From contig OX465105.1 in the NCBI GenBank assembly GCA_949987565.1, positions 17,659,159 to 17,723,158 of the forward strand: a stretch of 64,000 bases of DNA, read 5' to 3'. The translations under genes were made by a program, and so were the position numbers. Position 1 is the first letter of the stretch; each line of letters starts with the position of its first letter. This DNA comes from Luidia sarsii. Its lineage: Eukaryota; Echinodermata; Asteroidea; Paxillosida; Luidiidae. Below, one piece after another: positions 10,772 to 21,884 of this stretch. The notes under the pieces are model-generated. The model ran no database searches, was not told where the DNA came from, and worked only from the letters and a program-made list of their open reading frames with translations.

Positions 10772-12091
10772 ATGGGAGCCTTCAAGAAACAGGACAGTGA
10801 TAGTGAGGGTCGGAATGCGACAAGGCCACGGGCCGGACAGCAGCCCGGAGAGGCGCAGGGTGGGAGAGACGGTGAGGAGCCCAACGAGGCGCAGGTAGAG
10901 AGCGACACAGAGGAGCCCAACGAGGAGCCGGGTGGGAGAGACGCGGAGGAGCCCAACGATGCGCAGGTTGGGGGAGACGAGGAGGCGCCCAAAGAGGCGA
11001 CAGGTGGGGGAGACGGGGAGGAGCCCAAAGAGGCGACAGGTGGGGGAGACGGGGAGACGCCCAAAGAGGCGCCAGGTGGGGGAGACGAGGAGGCGCCCAA
11101 AGAGGCGACAGGTGGGGGAGACGGGGAGGCGCCCAAAGAGGCGACAGGTGGGGGAGACGAGGAGGAGCCCAAAGAGGCGACAGGTGGGGGAGACGGGGAG
11201 GAGCCCAAAGAGGCGCCAGGTGGGGGAGACGGGGAGGAGCCCAACAAGACACCAGGTGGGGGAGACGGGGAGACGCCCAAAGAGGCGCCAGGTGGGGGAG
11301 ACGGCCGTAGCCCTACAGAGGCACTCGAGGCGGCGCTCCCGCGGGACCAGTGCACGCCGGCCCAGCTGAGATCGACAGCCGGCAGGGTGGTGCTGACCAC
11401 GACCAACGCCGCCTTCCTGGACATGACCGTCAACTGGCTGGCCAGCATTCGGAAGACGGGAGCGTGCCCCAACATCACCGTGGTGGCCGAGGACGAGGAG
11501 TCCTACCGGCTACTGTCCCGGCTCGCCTCGCCGGGCCTCCACGTCCGCCTGACGGGCTCCGGTCTCGCCACCTCGGGCAAGCTGGTCTTCAACACTCGCG
11601 AGTACAAGCGCTTCGTCAACAAGCGGCAGGGCTACATCCTGGAGCTCCTGAATCAAGGCCGCGAGGTGCTCTTCACCGACGTGGACACCTTCTGGCTGCA
11701 CGACCCCTCCCCCTACCTCCGGGGCAACTTCGACATGGCCCTGGAGGTGGACCACTATCGTCCCCGTCCCCCGATCTACTGCGCCGGCTTCGTCCTGTAC
11801 AAGCCGACCCGCAAAACCATTGCCTTCGTCCGCCGCTGGATCAAGTTCATGGCCAAGGACCGGCGCCACCGAGCCGACCAGGATGTGTTGAACGCCCTGC
11901 TCGCTCACGAAAAGCTCCGACTGCGGGTGCTGGACTCTGACCATTTCCCCTACGGGCGCCTGTTCTTCAACGAGTCTTGGCGGCGGGACAGACTCGAGTC
12001 GGTGGTGGTGGTGCACAACAACTGGATCATCGGGCACGACCCCAAGGTGGAACGCTTTCGAAACGTCAGCATGTGGTTGGTGAACAACTAG
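10772..12091 (+). CDS. GT77-like glycosyltransferase (Nucleotid_trans)
   Basis: Predicted Golgi-type glycosyltransferase using a nucleotide sugar; donor and acceptor cannot be read from sequence. The 439-residue frame has three parts. Residues 1-29 are a polar leader, 30-185 are thirteen 12-residue GGGDGEEPKEAT-type repeats, and about 200-439 form a Nucleotid_trans (PF03407, GT77) domain. That domain shows GRVVLTTTNAAFLD, the metal-binding DVD at 303-305 within LFTDVDTFWLHD, then YCAGFVLYKPT, RADQDVLNALL, FPYGRLFF and a terminal VVHNNWIIGHDPKVERF. N-glycosylation sequons occur at NAT, NIT, NES and NVS. The family normally has an N-terminal membrane anchor; none is seen. The frame stays open upstream to a good splice acceptor ending at 10715, so an earlier exon outside the recognisable region may supply it, and the start at 10772 is provisional. 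The catalytic part is one uninterrupted exon. Confidence 0.88.
   Translation: MGAFKKQDSDSEGRNATRPRAGQQPGEAQGGRDGEEPNEAQVESDTEEPNEEPGGRDAEEPNDAQVGGDEEAPKEATGGGDGEEPKEATGGGDGETPKEAPGGGDEEAPKEATGGGDGEAPKEATGGGDEEEPKEATGGGDGEEPKEAPGGGDGEEPNKTPGGGDGETPKEAPGGGDGRSPTEALEAALPRDQCTPAQLRSTAGRVVLTTTNAAFLDMTVNWLASIRKTGACPNITVVAEDEESYRLLSRLASPGLHVRLTGSGLATSGKLVFNTREYKRFVNKRQGYILELLNQGREVLFTDVDTFWLHDPSPYLRGNFDMALEVDHYRPRPPIYCAGFVLYKPTRKTIAFVRRWIKFMAKDRRHRADQDVLNALLAHEKLRLRVLDSDHFPYGRLFFNESWRRDRLESVVVVHNNWIIGHDPKVERFRNVSMWLVNN
10859..11326 (+). repeat. Coding minisatellite, 13 x 36 bp
   Basis: Thirteen in-frame 36-bp units encode GG(G/R)D(G/E)E(E/A/T)P(K/N)EA(T/P/Q). The first three units (GGRDGEEPNEAQ, VESDTEEPNEEP, GGRDAEEPNDAQ) are the most diverged; units 5-12 are nearly identical at DNA level, as expected for recent unequal exchange within the array. 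All units keep the reading frame. The encoded stretch is acidic, proline-containing and probably disordered, separating the catalytic domain from the N-terminus like a stem. Confidence 0.93.
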
Positions 12092-12328
12092 TATGGCGTC
12101 CCCGAGAGGACGCACCGGCGATCCCGACTCCAGCCACCCCACCGCTCCTCGAAGAAATCCCGGTCCCCCGGGAGCTCAGTGACGGGTCGTCGAGAAAACA
12201 AAGGAGGATTGCAAGTCGTCCGACCATCCGTGCCGTGCGTACACTTCCAACTGTCCAAGCGCAACCACCTCTCTCCAAAAGTGGGGCCAATTTCATGAAC
12301 ATTTCATATAAAGCCTTCCTACTCTTCT

Positions 12329-12567
12329 AAATGCAAAAGAGTAAAATGGAGTCAAACACACCACTCTACAGACGAGCCATATTATTGAGGACAACTCTTT
12401 TCCGAGCTGTGCTCCATAAGTATGGCTCCTTATACAAGAGTGGGATTTCACTCCACGCTGAACGGTTTTCACATCTTTTACATTGTGCTTTTCATTCTTT
12501 TGGAGCGGTTTTGGCTTTTTGGAGCGATTTTCACTCCATGAGAGAGTGAATTGTTCACTCTTGCAAT
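12329..12567. mobile_element. MITE, ATGCAAAAGAGT family
   Basis: Inverted ends ATGCAAAAGAGTAAAATGGA and ...GTTCACTCTTGCAAT enclose an AT-rich interior with internal palindromes such as ACAACTCTTTTCCGAGCTGT and GGAGCGGTTTTGGC. A second copy is at 34601-34943. TAA lies on both outer sides, compatible with a short TA-type target site. It starts about 240 bp after the glycosyltransferase stop codon and contains no gene. Confidence 0.7.
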
Positions 12568-12824
12568 TAAAGACCGCACTGTAATGACTGTGATCTCAAC
12601 TGCGTTTGCCTTCTACTTCCCCACTATTCTTTACATAATGGCTGATTCTATGAATCATGACTTTTGCCTAAACCGGATTACAAACCACAGTGTGGTAGAA
12701 TGTCAATTGCTTTTGACTGTATTCCATTATTCTTTATACTTAGCATCAATAAACACAAGTGAATTGTGGCAAATTAACCCTATGAATCATGACTTTTTTC
12801 CCGCTTAAGCAAATTTTAAGCGGC

Positions 12825-13095
12825 TCTTTGAACTGGGCCCCTGCGTAAGCGGCAAAATTTGCCATAATAATCATTTGCTTTTCCTTATGCATGCATGAAA
12901 AACCGTGCTTAGCCAAAGTACCACAAAGCACCCCGATATTCCAATACAAGCTGAACGGAATAGGTAACAAATGAAAAATAGTTAGCATGGTTTTTTTTAT
13001 TAAAAAGGGAAGAAGAGCCATGCTTAGTAGGTTTTCACGCCGCAACAAAGCGACTATGTAATCTAAGAGCTGCTTCTGCACCAACAAAGCGCAAA
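12825..13095. repeat. TAAGCGGCTC / AAGCGGCAAAATT repeat fragment
   Basis: CTTAAGCAAATTTTAAGCGGCTCTTTG and TTTGCCATAATAATC segments resemble the CCGCTTAAGCACCAAAATTT family better seen at 56875-57215, but in a decayed state. Boundaries are approximate. Confidence 0.4.
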
Positions 13096-13124
13096 AAGTG
13101 CCGATTCAAAAAATCAGCTTAATT

Positions 13125-13334
13125 GTGACCCGGCACAGCATAATGAGGAATAACCCAATTTTTGAGATTTTGAGGTTTTCTAATGATGTGAAAGAGTATA
13201 CCATTAGCTTTCGAATGATATCAAAATATAATATCCTCTAATACTTAAAATGTCCGAAAATACCAAAAAAAATAAAATAATAATATTTGTAATCGAATTG
13301 TGAAGATACTTTAACTTTAGGCGTTGTTTACTCA
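13125..13334 (-). mobile_element. MITE, TGTGACCCGGCACA family, truncated
   Basis: Starts with TGTGACCCGGCACAGCATAA and TGAGGAATAACCC, then the GAAAGAGTATACCATTAGCT segment and ATTGTGAAGATACTTTAACT, and stops at GCGTTGTTTACTCA. The other terminal repeat is missing: sequence switches at about 13335 to a CAGTTACCGGCTCTTTTCC module of another family, so the copy was probably cut by that insertion. Complete relatives are at 33711, 36448, 45575 and 54830. Confidence 0.8.
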
Positions 13335-13652
13335 GTTACCGGCTCTTTTCCGAGCCATACTCCTTCTCTTATGAGATATGATGTACATGGTGCCACTGCA
13401 AACCTTCTACTTAGTTCATAAGCCTGTTTTGGCTTTGTTTTGTTAATTGTTTCATTTATGTACGAGTCATGAATTATATACAATTAGCCTATTAGGCCTG
13501 TTGCTGTATATTTTTTTATCAGGTAAATAACATGAAAGAGGAACCTTTGTGTCCAATTCGTATCCCTTCCTGTGCGTGTAAGTAATTACCAATGTCGGAG
13601 GTCTGGAGCTGGATCGAAGCCGTGAAATTCGGCCTCACCTCAAGGCCATGCA

Positions 13653-13730
13653 CGGACAACGCCTCCTGAGGACAACGCCTCCTGAGGACAACGCCTCCTG
13701 AGGACAACGCCTCCTGAGGACAACGCCTCG
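13653..13730. repeat. 16-bp minisatellite
   Basis: GACAACGCCTCCTGAG repeated about five times head to tail with no substitutions in the middle units. Its uniformity indicates a recent expansion. Confidence 0.9.
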
Positions 13731-13860
13731 GTCTTGGACGTTCATGCTACTTGACCCCACGACCGATTAGATCAAGTCTACTTTACACATTCTGATATCG
13801 TCTCATAGACATGTAGGTTTATGCATCGTCTGGTTTTCGCCTCCACTATAGTTTCGCCTC

Positions 13861-14104
13861 CACCAGCCCCCATAGAGGTACTGGATGGTGTCCTTTTGCA
13901 CCTGTCACTCCCAGATACTTCTAAATTGCCTCTAGCCATATACTACCAGGAATGTGGCCTTGAAGAGCACTGGTGAAAACACCGTGAAAATGACTTGGCT
14001 AACTGTGTGCCAGGAAATAGGGGTGAAAACACGGTGAATTTTCTTTTCACGGCTAAAATAATGCCATTTCCACCCCATTTTCACGGTTTAGATGTTCATA
14101 GTGT
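13861..14104. mobile_element. 3' half of the 9.5-kb foldback element
   Basis: Matches 9812-10025 closely: CCATAGAGGTACTGGATGGT, AATGTGGCCTTGAAGAGCAC, AAAATGACTTGGCTAACTGT and the right arm TTTTCACGGTTTAGATGTTC. The left arm is absent, so this copy is truncated. Confidence 0.75.
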
Positions 14105-14109
14105 CGGGA

Positions 14110-14920
14110 GCTGCCTGGATTGTGTTTTTTTCTTAAGCAGAAACCAGGCAAAGCCCTATAGCACTGCAATGTACCTAGCACTGCACTAGCAATGTCTCCC
14201 ACGGTAATCCAGCCACTGCACGAGATCGAACGCCGAGTAGGCGCTATTATGTAACGGGCCTGTTGAGGAAAGCCGACCACTAACTGGCTTAAACTTAAAG
14301 GGGCGATGGAGGATAACCCTCGTGGAAGTCACAGTAGGCCACAATCAAGGTAGGAATAAGCCAGTCCCTGCTCTACCCAGAACAGCAATCGATAAATCCA
14401 TGATCTGTAATGGTTATGTAACTGTATTGTTATGTAAAATTAACGAGGCCATAGCCTACTATGCTTAAACGCAGTCATTATTCAGTCGCTTAGACTCTTG
14501 CAATCAGCATATTCTTATTCTTATTCTTATTTATTAATCTCATCCAACAGCAAACAAAATGCCAGTTACAGGGAGATATATAAAAATAAATAAAACACTA
14601 ATTTGATAAATTAATTTACAATGAAATAGTTAAATAAATAATGGCTATATCATTCATAGAACATTGAAACAAACAGACAGACAAACAAATAGATAGTATA
14701 ACTATGCAAGAAGCAGAGATTCAAACCACAATCAATCACTATTATCAATCATATTACCGGCTTCGTCGGCATAAAGATTCCAAATTTGTGACTGCATTTT
14801 ATCACTCACGAAGGCCTGCTGTTTCAGGCCAGTTTCAAAAAAAGGATGTGCACTATTTTGAGTGGTGTTCGCGGTGTACAGAGATATCTCAGATGATTTG
14901 TTTTATCTATGGTAAAGACC
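14110..14920. other. Noncoding, AT-rich, no gene seen
   Basis: The stretch 14510-14700 is an AT-rich region with ATTCTTATTCTTATT and AAATAAATAAAA tracts. The 144-codon frame at 14704-15138 runs from this AT-rich DNA into the repeat at 14925 and has no recognisable domain, so I do not call it a gene. Confidence 0.4.
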
Positions 14921-14924
14921 AGAC

Positions 14925-15050
14925 CAAAGATCTTATAGCGCCGCTAGCGGCGCAAGATGGAGAACTCTATCATAACGCTATGCAGACGTGTGAAATCCGT
15001 GTGCGTGCCGCCGGCCGCCATTCTGGCAAGTTAGTTTTGCAAAATGTCCC
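14925..15050. repeat. CCGCTAGCGGCGCAAGATGG repeat, copy 1
   Basis: The segment with GACCAAAGATCTTATAGCGC, GCGCAAGATGGAGAACT and CCGCCATTCTGGCAAG recurs in reverse complement at 17525-17652, where the matching parts are spaced similarly. It is a dispersed repeat pair; class unknown. Confidence 0.6.
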
Positions 15051-15139
15051 GGACGTTAATGTAAACAACAAACATGGTTGGCGCGTGATTGGCACGACTG
15101 GAGTTTTTGTCGAGTTTTTATTCTTTTCACTGTGGTGAG

Positions 15140-17520
15140 CTAGTTCTGCAAAAGTATGTGCACGGTACATGGGAACTTTCTCAAACATTTGTCTTAATAT
15201 ATTTATGTATTTTAACGTTAAATCATTATCACGGGGCCAGTTTGTACAGTTGTTGGTCCATGATGCGAGGTTCCGCCTACTCGACGTCAGTAAAATCGGT
15301 CTATACTTTATCTTTAAAAGCCTTAAACAGTACAATTAAAAGCAAAATAGTATCTAAAGATTATCAATGAGGCGAAATCAAGTAAATATCGTGAAATTTC
15401 TTTCTATTTCATGATTAACTGTCTGTAGCTAGCAGCTGAGATTTCAGGTAGGTAGCACAAAACATTTTGATATTGATATAACATTGCAGTCGTTCACTTA
15501 TTTTGTTGTTACTTACACATTATTTTTTGTGTTCTTAATCATCTTTATTTGTTAACATAATCCAACAACAAAAATATGGCATTTACAGGAAAAGGATAAT
15601 ATTAAATAAATAAATACATACATACATTATACAAATTTATATACATATTTATATCAAATTGAATAAATTCATGTACGTATATAAAATTATACATATAATT
15701 TATAATATTTTGGTACATAATTTATATACAGATTGAGTATAAATACAAGGGATGTTAACGGTTTGAGATAACACACTGCATTTACTAGCATTCAGATTCA
15801 TTATGCAGTCTTCCGGTGATTGTTGTGGCCCTATTGCATAGCTTTTGAAAATATGCTCATTGGAAGTTATATACATGTATGTATGATCAATTCTTGTGTA
15901 TTTTATCCCGAGGAATTATTGAAAACACTTTCTGCTGTCAGCAATGAAAAGGAAATAAGTATCAAAATTGTTACAACTTACATGTATACTATAGGAATGT
16001 TTGATTAATTTTGCCCCAGGCATACTATCCCTTTACATGTCAGCTCCTTCAGGTTATTCTCTTTATTGCAGCAACTGAATAGTGTTGCGCAACCATAGGG
16101 TATGCCCTTTGACTTTTGTGCTTTTGGGGAATTTTAAATAATTTTTTCAAAGTTGTTGGGACAACTCTTCCAAACATCAACGTCATGGGGGAGTAATATG
16201 ATTTACAGATTATAGAAGAAATTGGACCCCACAGAATAGTTCTGACCCTTCCAATTTTGAGAGTAGCTAGCCCACGGTAGGGAATGAAAACATATATAGT
16301 TTTACTTATTTTGCTAATGACCCCATGACCAAACCAAAATCTTATCTCAGATGTCTGGCCTAAAGCACAATCATGCCGCAAAGCACTTATTTAATTGGCC
16401 AATGGACCTTAATAAACCTCAATCAATTTCAAAATCTAGGTAAACAGTCAGTAGAACAAATCCGAATATTTGTGGGATTTTTTTTCTTCGGGTTTTTGTT
16501 TTTTGGATTCATTTAGTTTCGAAACTGGTTTTCAGTTGTTATTGTTGGTTTTTTTGTTAATTCCTGACTCACCAAGCGAAAAAACAAACAAAAAACGCTA
16601 TGTAGGCTTGCATTATTTTGTTTCTTCGTTCGAGCATTGAAGCTAATAGTAATACATTGATTTATTTGATTTCAGTAGTACAGTGTGGAAGATCGAGTTG
16701 GATGTTTGCTGTTTCCTTTTTGTGTTAATCTGAATTCCTTCAATAATTCACATTTAGTGGGAGAAAATATTTCTCTGATTATTTTGATTACTCTGTATTT
16801 TTTTATTTTTTTATACATGTGTGAGAAAGGTCTAGCTAGGATTGAAACGTCAGGCCCACTAAACTTTTAGAAGTTTGCATTTTGGTAATTTTAGTCAGTA
16901 AGCAGTTTGCAACATTTTGTGTGTGTATTATTTGTATTTCTCTGTTTGTTAAAATTTAATTATTAAAGAGATAAGGTTATTTCTGTCTCCTTGTTTGTAT
17001 TTATGACAGAGGTGTTGCCTTGGTTGCCCGATGGGTGTGGGGGGATTTGGAATGGCCTGGTAGGGATGACATTCAACTAAAGCTTCTTCGTCTCCTTGTT
17101 GAGGAACTGCCTTCCCTCAAAATGTTCAGCACTGACTGCAGAGCCGGTAGTTACTGAACGCACATAGCAAGGGGTTTTTCCCAGGAGATACTGGTACCTG
17201 AAATGGTCCAAGAAAAAAAAAAGGCCTATCAATTTTCAATAAATTAATCAAATGTTTGAATCGCACACATGGTAGTACCATGGAGTACAGAGTACTCTGT
17301 ACGAGGGCGAGAAATGCTGTTGAAAATTACAGTAATTACAAAAATATTAACCAACGAATCAATTAAATTTATTATACATCTACAAACCTTTGGAAATCTT
17401 AAGAAAGATAAATTCGGGCATGTCACTGTCTTGTTCCGGCGCAGTTAATGGCCGAGCAAAACGTCGATATGATGTTTACTTTACGTTAGCCATTAGCCTG
17501 TATACACTCATACTAGCCCG
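15140..17520. other. Long noncoding AT-rich stretch
   Basis: Mostly AT-rich with microsatellite-like TATATAAATT and AAATAAATAC tracts around 15590-15740 and poly-T runs around 16470-16560. A reverse copy of the CTAGCAGGACC module lies at 16830-16870 (GAGAAAGGTCTAGCTAGGAT). No gene, exon or RNA gene was recognised. Confidence 0.4.
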
Positions 17521-17524
17521 CGCG

Positions 17525-17652
17525 TAGACTTTGGGCCAATCCAGCTTGCCAGAATGGCGGCTGCGGGCGCCCATGCCAATTTCAGGTTTTCCAGCCAGTT
17601 CTCCATCTTGCGCCGCTACGCGGCGCTATACTATCTTTGGACCAGACTGAGC
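17525..17652. repeat. CCGCTAGCGGCGCAAGATGG repeat, copy 2 (inverted)
   Basis: Reverse complement of the segment at 14925-15050. It immediately precedes the MITE at 17661, so the two elements are adjacent or nested. Confidence 0.6.
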
Positions 17653-17660
17653 ATGATTCC

Positions 17661-17928
17661 AATGGACCTTTCCCATGAAATATGCAAATTAGACCTAGCG
17701 CATGCGCTTAACTAAATTGGTGGGCAAGCGGGCTGCCAACCAATCATAGTTTTCCACGAGCGTGCGCGCGTTCTTTCTCACTAACAGTTTGGCGTGCGGT
17801 CATTGGCTATTCAGCGTCTCCTACGCGCGTATTTCGAAACCTGCACGCAACGCGCACTCGTTTGCCCACCAATTTAGTAAAGCGCATGCGCCAGCTCTTA
17901 TTTGCATATTTCATGGGAAAGGTCCATT
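17661..17928. mobile_element. MITE with 65-70 bp inverted arms
   Basis: The left arm begins AATGGACCTTTCCCATGAAA and continues with TATGCAAATTAG and GCGCATGCGC to TTGGTGGGCAAGCG. The right arm is the reverse complement, ending GGGAAAGGTCCATT. The 268-bp unit has GC-rich CGTGCGCGCG sequence in the middle. Each arm holds an octamer-like ATGCAAAT/ATTTGCAT word. No target duplication is obvious and there is no coding sequence. Confidence 0.75.
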
Positions 17929-18143
17929 TACGATCGTTCTTGAAAATACTACAGAAGTTTGGGACCCTCTTCCATAACAAAACGTCATTCTATTAACTAA
18001 AATTAAAATCTTTCCTCATCGAATAACAAAAAAGTGAATATTTTGTATCATTATTATCATTATCGAATTCTTTGTTGTATAGGCCTACATGTCTGTCCCT
18101 GTTTGACCACAATAATCTAGTTAATATTACATATCAATACATG

Positions 18144-19179
18144 TATCGTGGGAACCCCCGTTTTCGACGCTACACGTTTTCGACGCTTAGCCTTCTAACT
18201 CACATCGCACTATGAAAACAACTCCGTATAACGATCTCAGACTTCATATCTTACAGTTGGTTTCCTGCTCTTGTCCGTCACCGAAAATGTGGAAATTTAA
18301 GGCTTTTCCAGTAGGCCAAACTCGTGTTATTCAAAAAGTTGCTTTTTAGGGGTCTATTTTCCTAGGTACAAAATTAGCAGTTGCTTCGAAGCTCCAGTTT
18401 TCTTTATTGTTGGTCCTAACAAAAATCTGAGTTTACCATAACAAACCCCAACATCCGTAGAAAAAAAATATATCACGCAACTTGAGGCAGTCCGTTCTGG
18501 GTAAAAACTATGGAGGCTACTATAGGGCGTCTCGCTTATATAATTTTTTAAATATTTTTTTTTATTATTCTTTAAAGACAAAAAGTAACATGGCCCAATA
18601 GGCTTTTTAAAAAAATGAAAAAAATAAAAGAGCAGCTAGAGAAAGTACCAAGAAGGAGGAAATGTGTCTCTTGAGTGAAATTTGGAAAGGTTATAACTGA
18701 AGAAGCAGTGAGAAAGAGGATTGTGGAGTTTTTTTTAAACGTCACAGAAGAAGACATCAACCAGACCAATACGTTTTAAGCATAAATTATGAATGATTTG
18801 AGGAAAGTGTTAGAAGCAGTGTGGAAAAACAAAAACAAAGATGAACACAAAAAAAACAACAGGGAAGAATTTACAGTGCCACACAGCATTTTGAGATATT
18901 TTAAGAATTTATTTTGTGTTTGGCTGCACTGGGACACCTTACTAAACACCACTGACGAAAATAGGTGACGATGCTTACTGCGCGGTGCGCCGCGGACGTC
19001 AACAAAACCGGGTAATCTTACGGAAGTGACTAGGCTTGATCAACCTTCTCTATGGTTATTCTAATAGTCTGTGGTGTGGAGAAAGTGACTGGGACCTCTT
19101 TTAGTGTGAAACTTTCGTCCACATTGTTCAGTTTGAAGAAAAGTCCTTATATCGTCGAAAACCGGTTATTGGAGGATAC
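18144..19179 (+). mobile_element. 1-kb non-autonomous element, copy 1
   Basis: Nearly the same sequence as 20581-21594. It begins TATCGTGGGAACCCCCGTTT and ends ATCGTCGAAAACCGG...GGAGGATAC. Its ends are imperfect inverted repeats sharing the CCGTTTTCGACG word and an outer TATC/GATA. Landmarks include ACTCCGTATAACGATCTCAG, AGGCAGTCCGTTCTGGGTAA and AGAAGAAGACATCAACCAGA. Reading frames are short and broken in both copies, so this is a non-autonomous DNA transposon or a segmental duplication; the matched ends favour a transposon. Confidence 0.75.
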
Positions 19180-19494
19180 TGTACATGTATCGATACATGT
19201 AGGCCTATTATTTTGTTGTTAATGTTTATGAATTATGTTCTCGCGTCGGGCACATCCGCCACAAGCCTTGGCTTACAGGATGATGCCCCCACACGTGTTC
19301 CATTCCATTATAATGTTTGTTCTCCGAAAGAAAGTTTTGACTAAAGGCGTCGGCTCGCTCGGGTCTTTCCGGGTCCGTCCGGAAATGTTGATGGACTCGC
19401 ACAATGCAACGCCAACAGAGGTCGTGCTTCACTGCCTGTTGACAAACATGGCGGCGCCCATGTGGTTCCTGGAGTGGTGAGGAGTCGGTACAGC

Positions 19495-19600
19495 CTACAG
19501 AATACTCTACTAGTACTAGTACTAGTAGTAGTAGTACTGAGTAGTAGTAGTACTAGTACTAGTAGTAGTACTACAAGTACTAGTATAGTACTGATACTGT
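19495..19600. repeat. TACTAGTAGTA microsatellite, self-complementary
   Basis: Runs of TACTAGTACTAGTAGTAGTA. The unit CTAGTA/TACTAG is partly palindromic, so the tract can fold. A similar ACTACTACTACTACAGTACT run follows copy 2 of the 1-kb element at 21594. Confidence 0.85.
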
Positions 19601-20580
19601 GTTACTGGTAAGTATTTTACCTCCATGGTAAGTACATGGTAAGTGCAACTAAATTTACACTGTTGAGCAACACACACAGTTTCCATGAATCAATTATGTT
19701 TCCTCAGTTAGCACTAGCAGGACCTTTCTCAAAGGCAGAGTACCAATACTAGTACTACGCAATAGTACTCAACAATAGTTATTAGTATTGTAATGTTATT
19801 GTTAATTCCTTAAACTTAAGTGTGTTATCCAGTCACTGGCACATTTATTCAACTAGTTGGGTGTTTCTGGGTTGTGCCTGGAAGGAATTCCAGCTCTTCT
19901 GTTGGGGTGGGCTAGTTGTGTTTGGCAGTGACTTCTATAGAGTCATGGATGGAATTCCAGTCTTTTGTTGGGGTGGGCTAGCAGAATCTTTTGTTGCCAA
20001 ATCACATATACGCTGGGGATGATTGGCAGATCATTGTGTCACACGTCATCACCTGGGTTACCCCTACCCCCAGAACTGTGGGGTTCTATGTCGTCCGCTG
20101 CTCTCCCAACTGGAACCCCACAGATAACTATGCCTTTTTCCCATAGGCTTCTGTGTAACGTTCACTACTACTAGTGCTGTGGCATAGGGATCAGCAGGTC
20201 CGGCATAACTCCTAAAATACTGCTTCATTTGGCCCAAGATTTCTAGCAAATGTGGTTTACTTACCACGCACCTGTGTGCAACTGTCCATGTGGTGAAAAT
20301 GTGTCGATTTCAAAAAAATGGGCAAAAACCTCCCGGTTCGGTCGCAAGATTCCAACGGCAGCGCCGCAACTGGCAGTCTGGTCCCCCGTAGTACGGTATA
20401 GCGGCTATCTGCGAAGACGTACAGGGGACCAGACTGCGTATTTGATTATTTCTTTGTAAGCTGAGGCACTTTGCTTGTTGATCTTTCTTTGCCTGGATGC
20501 ATATGAAATAAAATAATTTGTTACATTTGAATTTACTGTGGTCCATGCTGGTTTTTAGTACGCCGTTACAGTATTACTAG
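19600..20580. other. Noncoding stretch with a duplicated segment
   Basis: TTCTGTTGGGGTGGGCTAG near 19896 recurs as TTTTGTTGGGGTGGGCTAG near 19962, a short local duplication. CCAGTTGCGGCGCTGCCGTT-like sequence near 20340 and GGTCCCCCGTAGTACGG near 20380 face GTACAGGGGACCAGAC near 20420, forming a small inverted repeat. No gene was recognised. Confidence 0.45.
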
Positions 20581-21594
20581 TATCGTGGGAACCCCCATTT
20601 TTGACGGTACACGTTTCCGACGCTTGGCCTTCTAACTCACATCGCACGATGAAAACAACTCCGTATAACGATCTCAGACTTCTGGTTTGTTTCCTGCTCT
20701 TTGTCCGTCACCGAAAATTTGGAAAGTTAAGGCTCTTTCAGTATGCTAAACTTGTGTGATTCAAAAGTTGCTCTTTTGGGGTCTATTTTCCTTGGTACAA
20801 AATTGGCAGTTGCTTCGAAGCTCAAGTTTTCTTTATTGTTGGTCCTAACAAAAATCTGAGTGTACCATAACAAACCCCAACATACGTATTAGAAAAAATA
20901 TATATCACGCAACTTGAGGCAGTCCGTTCTGGGTAAAAACTATGGAGGCTCCTAAAGGTCGTCTCGCTTATATAATTCTTTTTAATTTTTTAATTATTTT
21001 TGTTTAAAGACATAAAGTAACATGGCCCAATAGGCTTTTATAAAAAATGAAAAAAAAGGGCAGCTAGAGAAAGTACCAAGAAGGAGGAAATGTGTCTCTT
21101 GAGTGACATTGGGAAAGGTCATAACTGAAGAAGCAGTGAGAAAGAGGATTGTGGAGTTTTTTTAAACGTCACAGAAGAAGACATCAACCAGACCAATAAG
21201 TTTTAAGCATAAATTATGAATGATTTGAGGAAAGTGTTAGAAGCAGTGTCGAAAAAAAACCCACAAAGATCAACACAAAAAAACATACAGGGAAGAATTT
21301 TACACTGCCACACAGCATTTTAAGTTATTTGAAGAATTTGATTTGTGTTTGGCTGCACTGGGACACCTTACTAAACACCACCATCGAAAATAGGTGACGA
21401 TGCTTACTGCGCGGTCAACAAAACCGGGTAATCTTATGGAAGTGACAGGCTTGATCAACCTTCTCCATGATTATTCTAATAGTCTGTGGTGTGGACAAAG
21501 TGACTGAGACCTCTTTTAGTGTGATACTTTCGTCCACATTGGTCAGCTTGAAGAAAAGTCCTTATATTGTCGAAAACCGGTAACTGGAGGATAC
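20581..21594 (+). mobile_element. 1-kb non-autonomous element, copy 2
   Basis: Direct copy of 18144-19179 with scattered substitutions and small deletions, for example loss of the ATATCTTACAG segment after CAGACTTC and of bases near GCGGT...CAACAAAACC. The copies share orientation and are separated by about 1.4 kb of unrelated DNA. Confidence 0.75.
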
Positions 21595-21884
21595 TACTAC
21601 TACTACTACAGTACTAGGCAATAGGAATACTATAGACTTTTCTCCCGTAACTAGTTAAGGCCCTGGTTATTGTGGCTTTTTTTAGCAATTTTGCTTTTGT
21701 TCAAAATATGAAATTTGTTGAAGAAAATGTGAACCGGGGAAGGGGGCTGTATGCTGGCACTGTTGAGCATCAACCGGACGACACATACGCATCTCAAAAT
21801 CATGATTTGACTGAAAACTGTTTAGTTCAATTTTTTTTTGTTCAAGTGGTTGTGCCTGACCATATTGATGTTCTACATTCTCAG

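Noticed and set aside
10738..11478. 246-codon minus-strand frame (SPSPPPGASLG repeats) opposite the glycosyltransferase
   Set aside because: It exists because the 36-bp units lack stops in that phase; it has no domain, signal or splice context.
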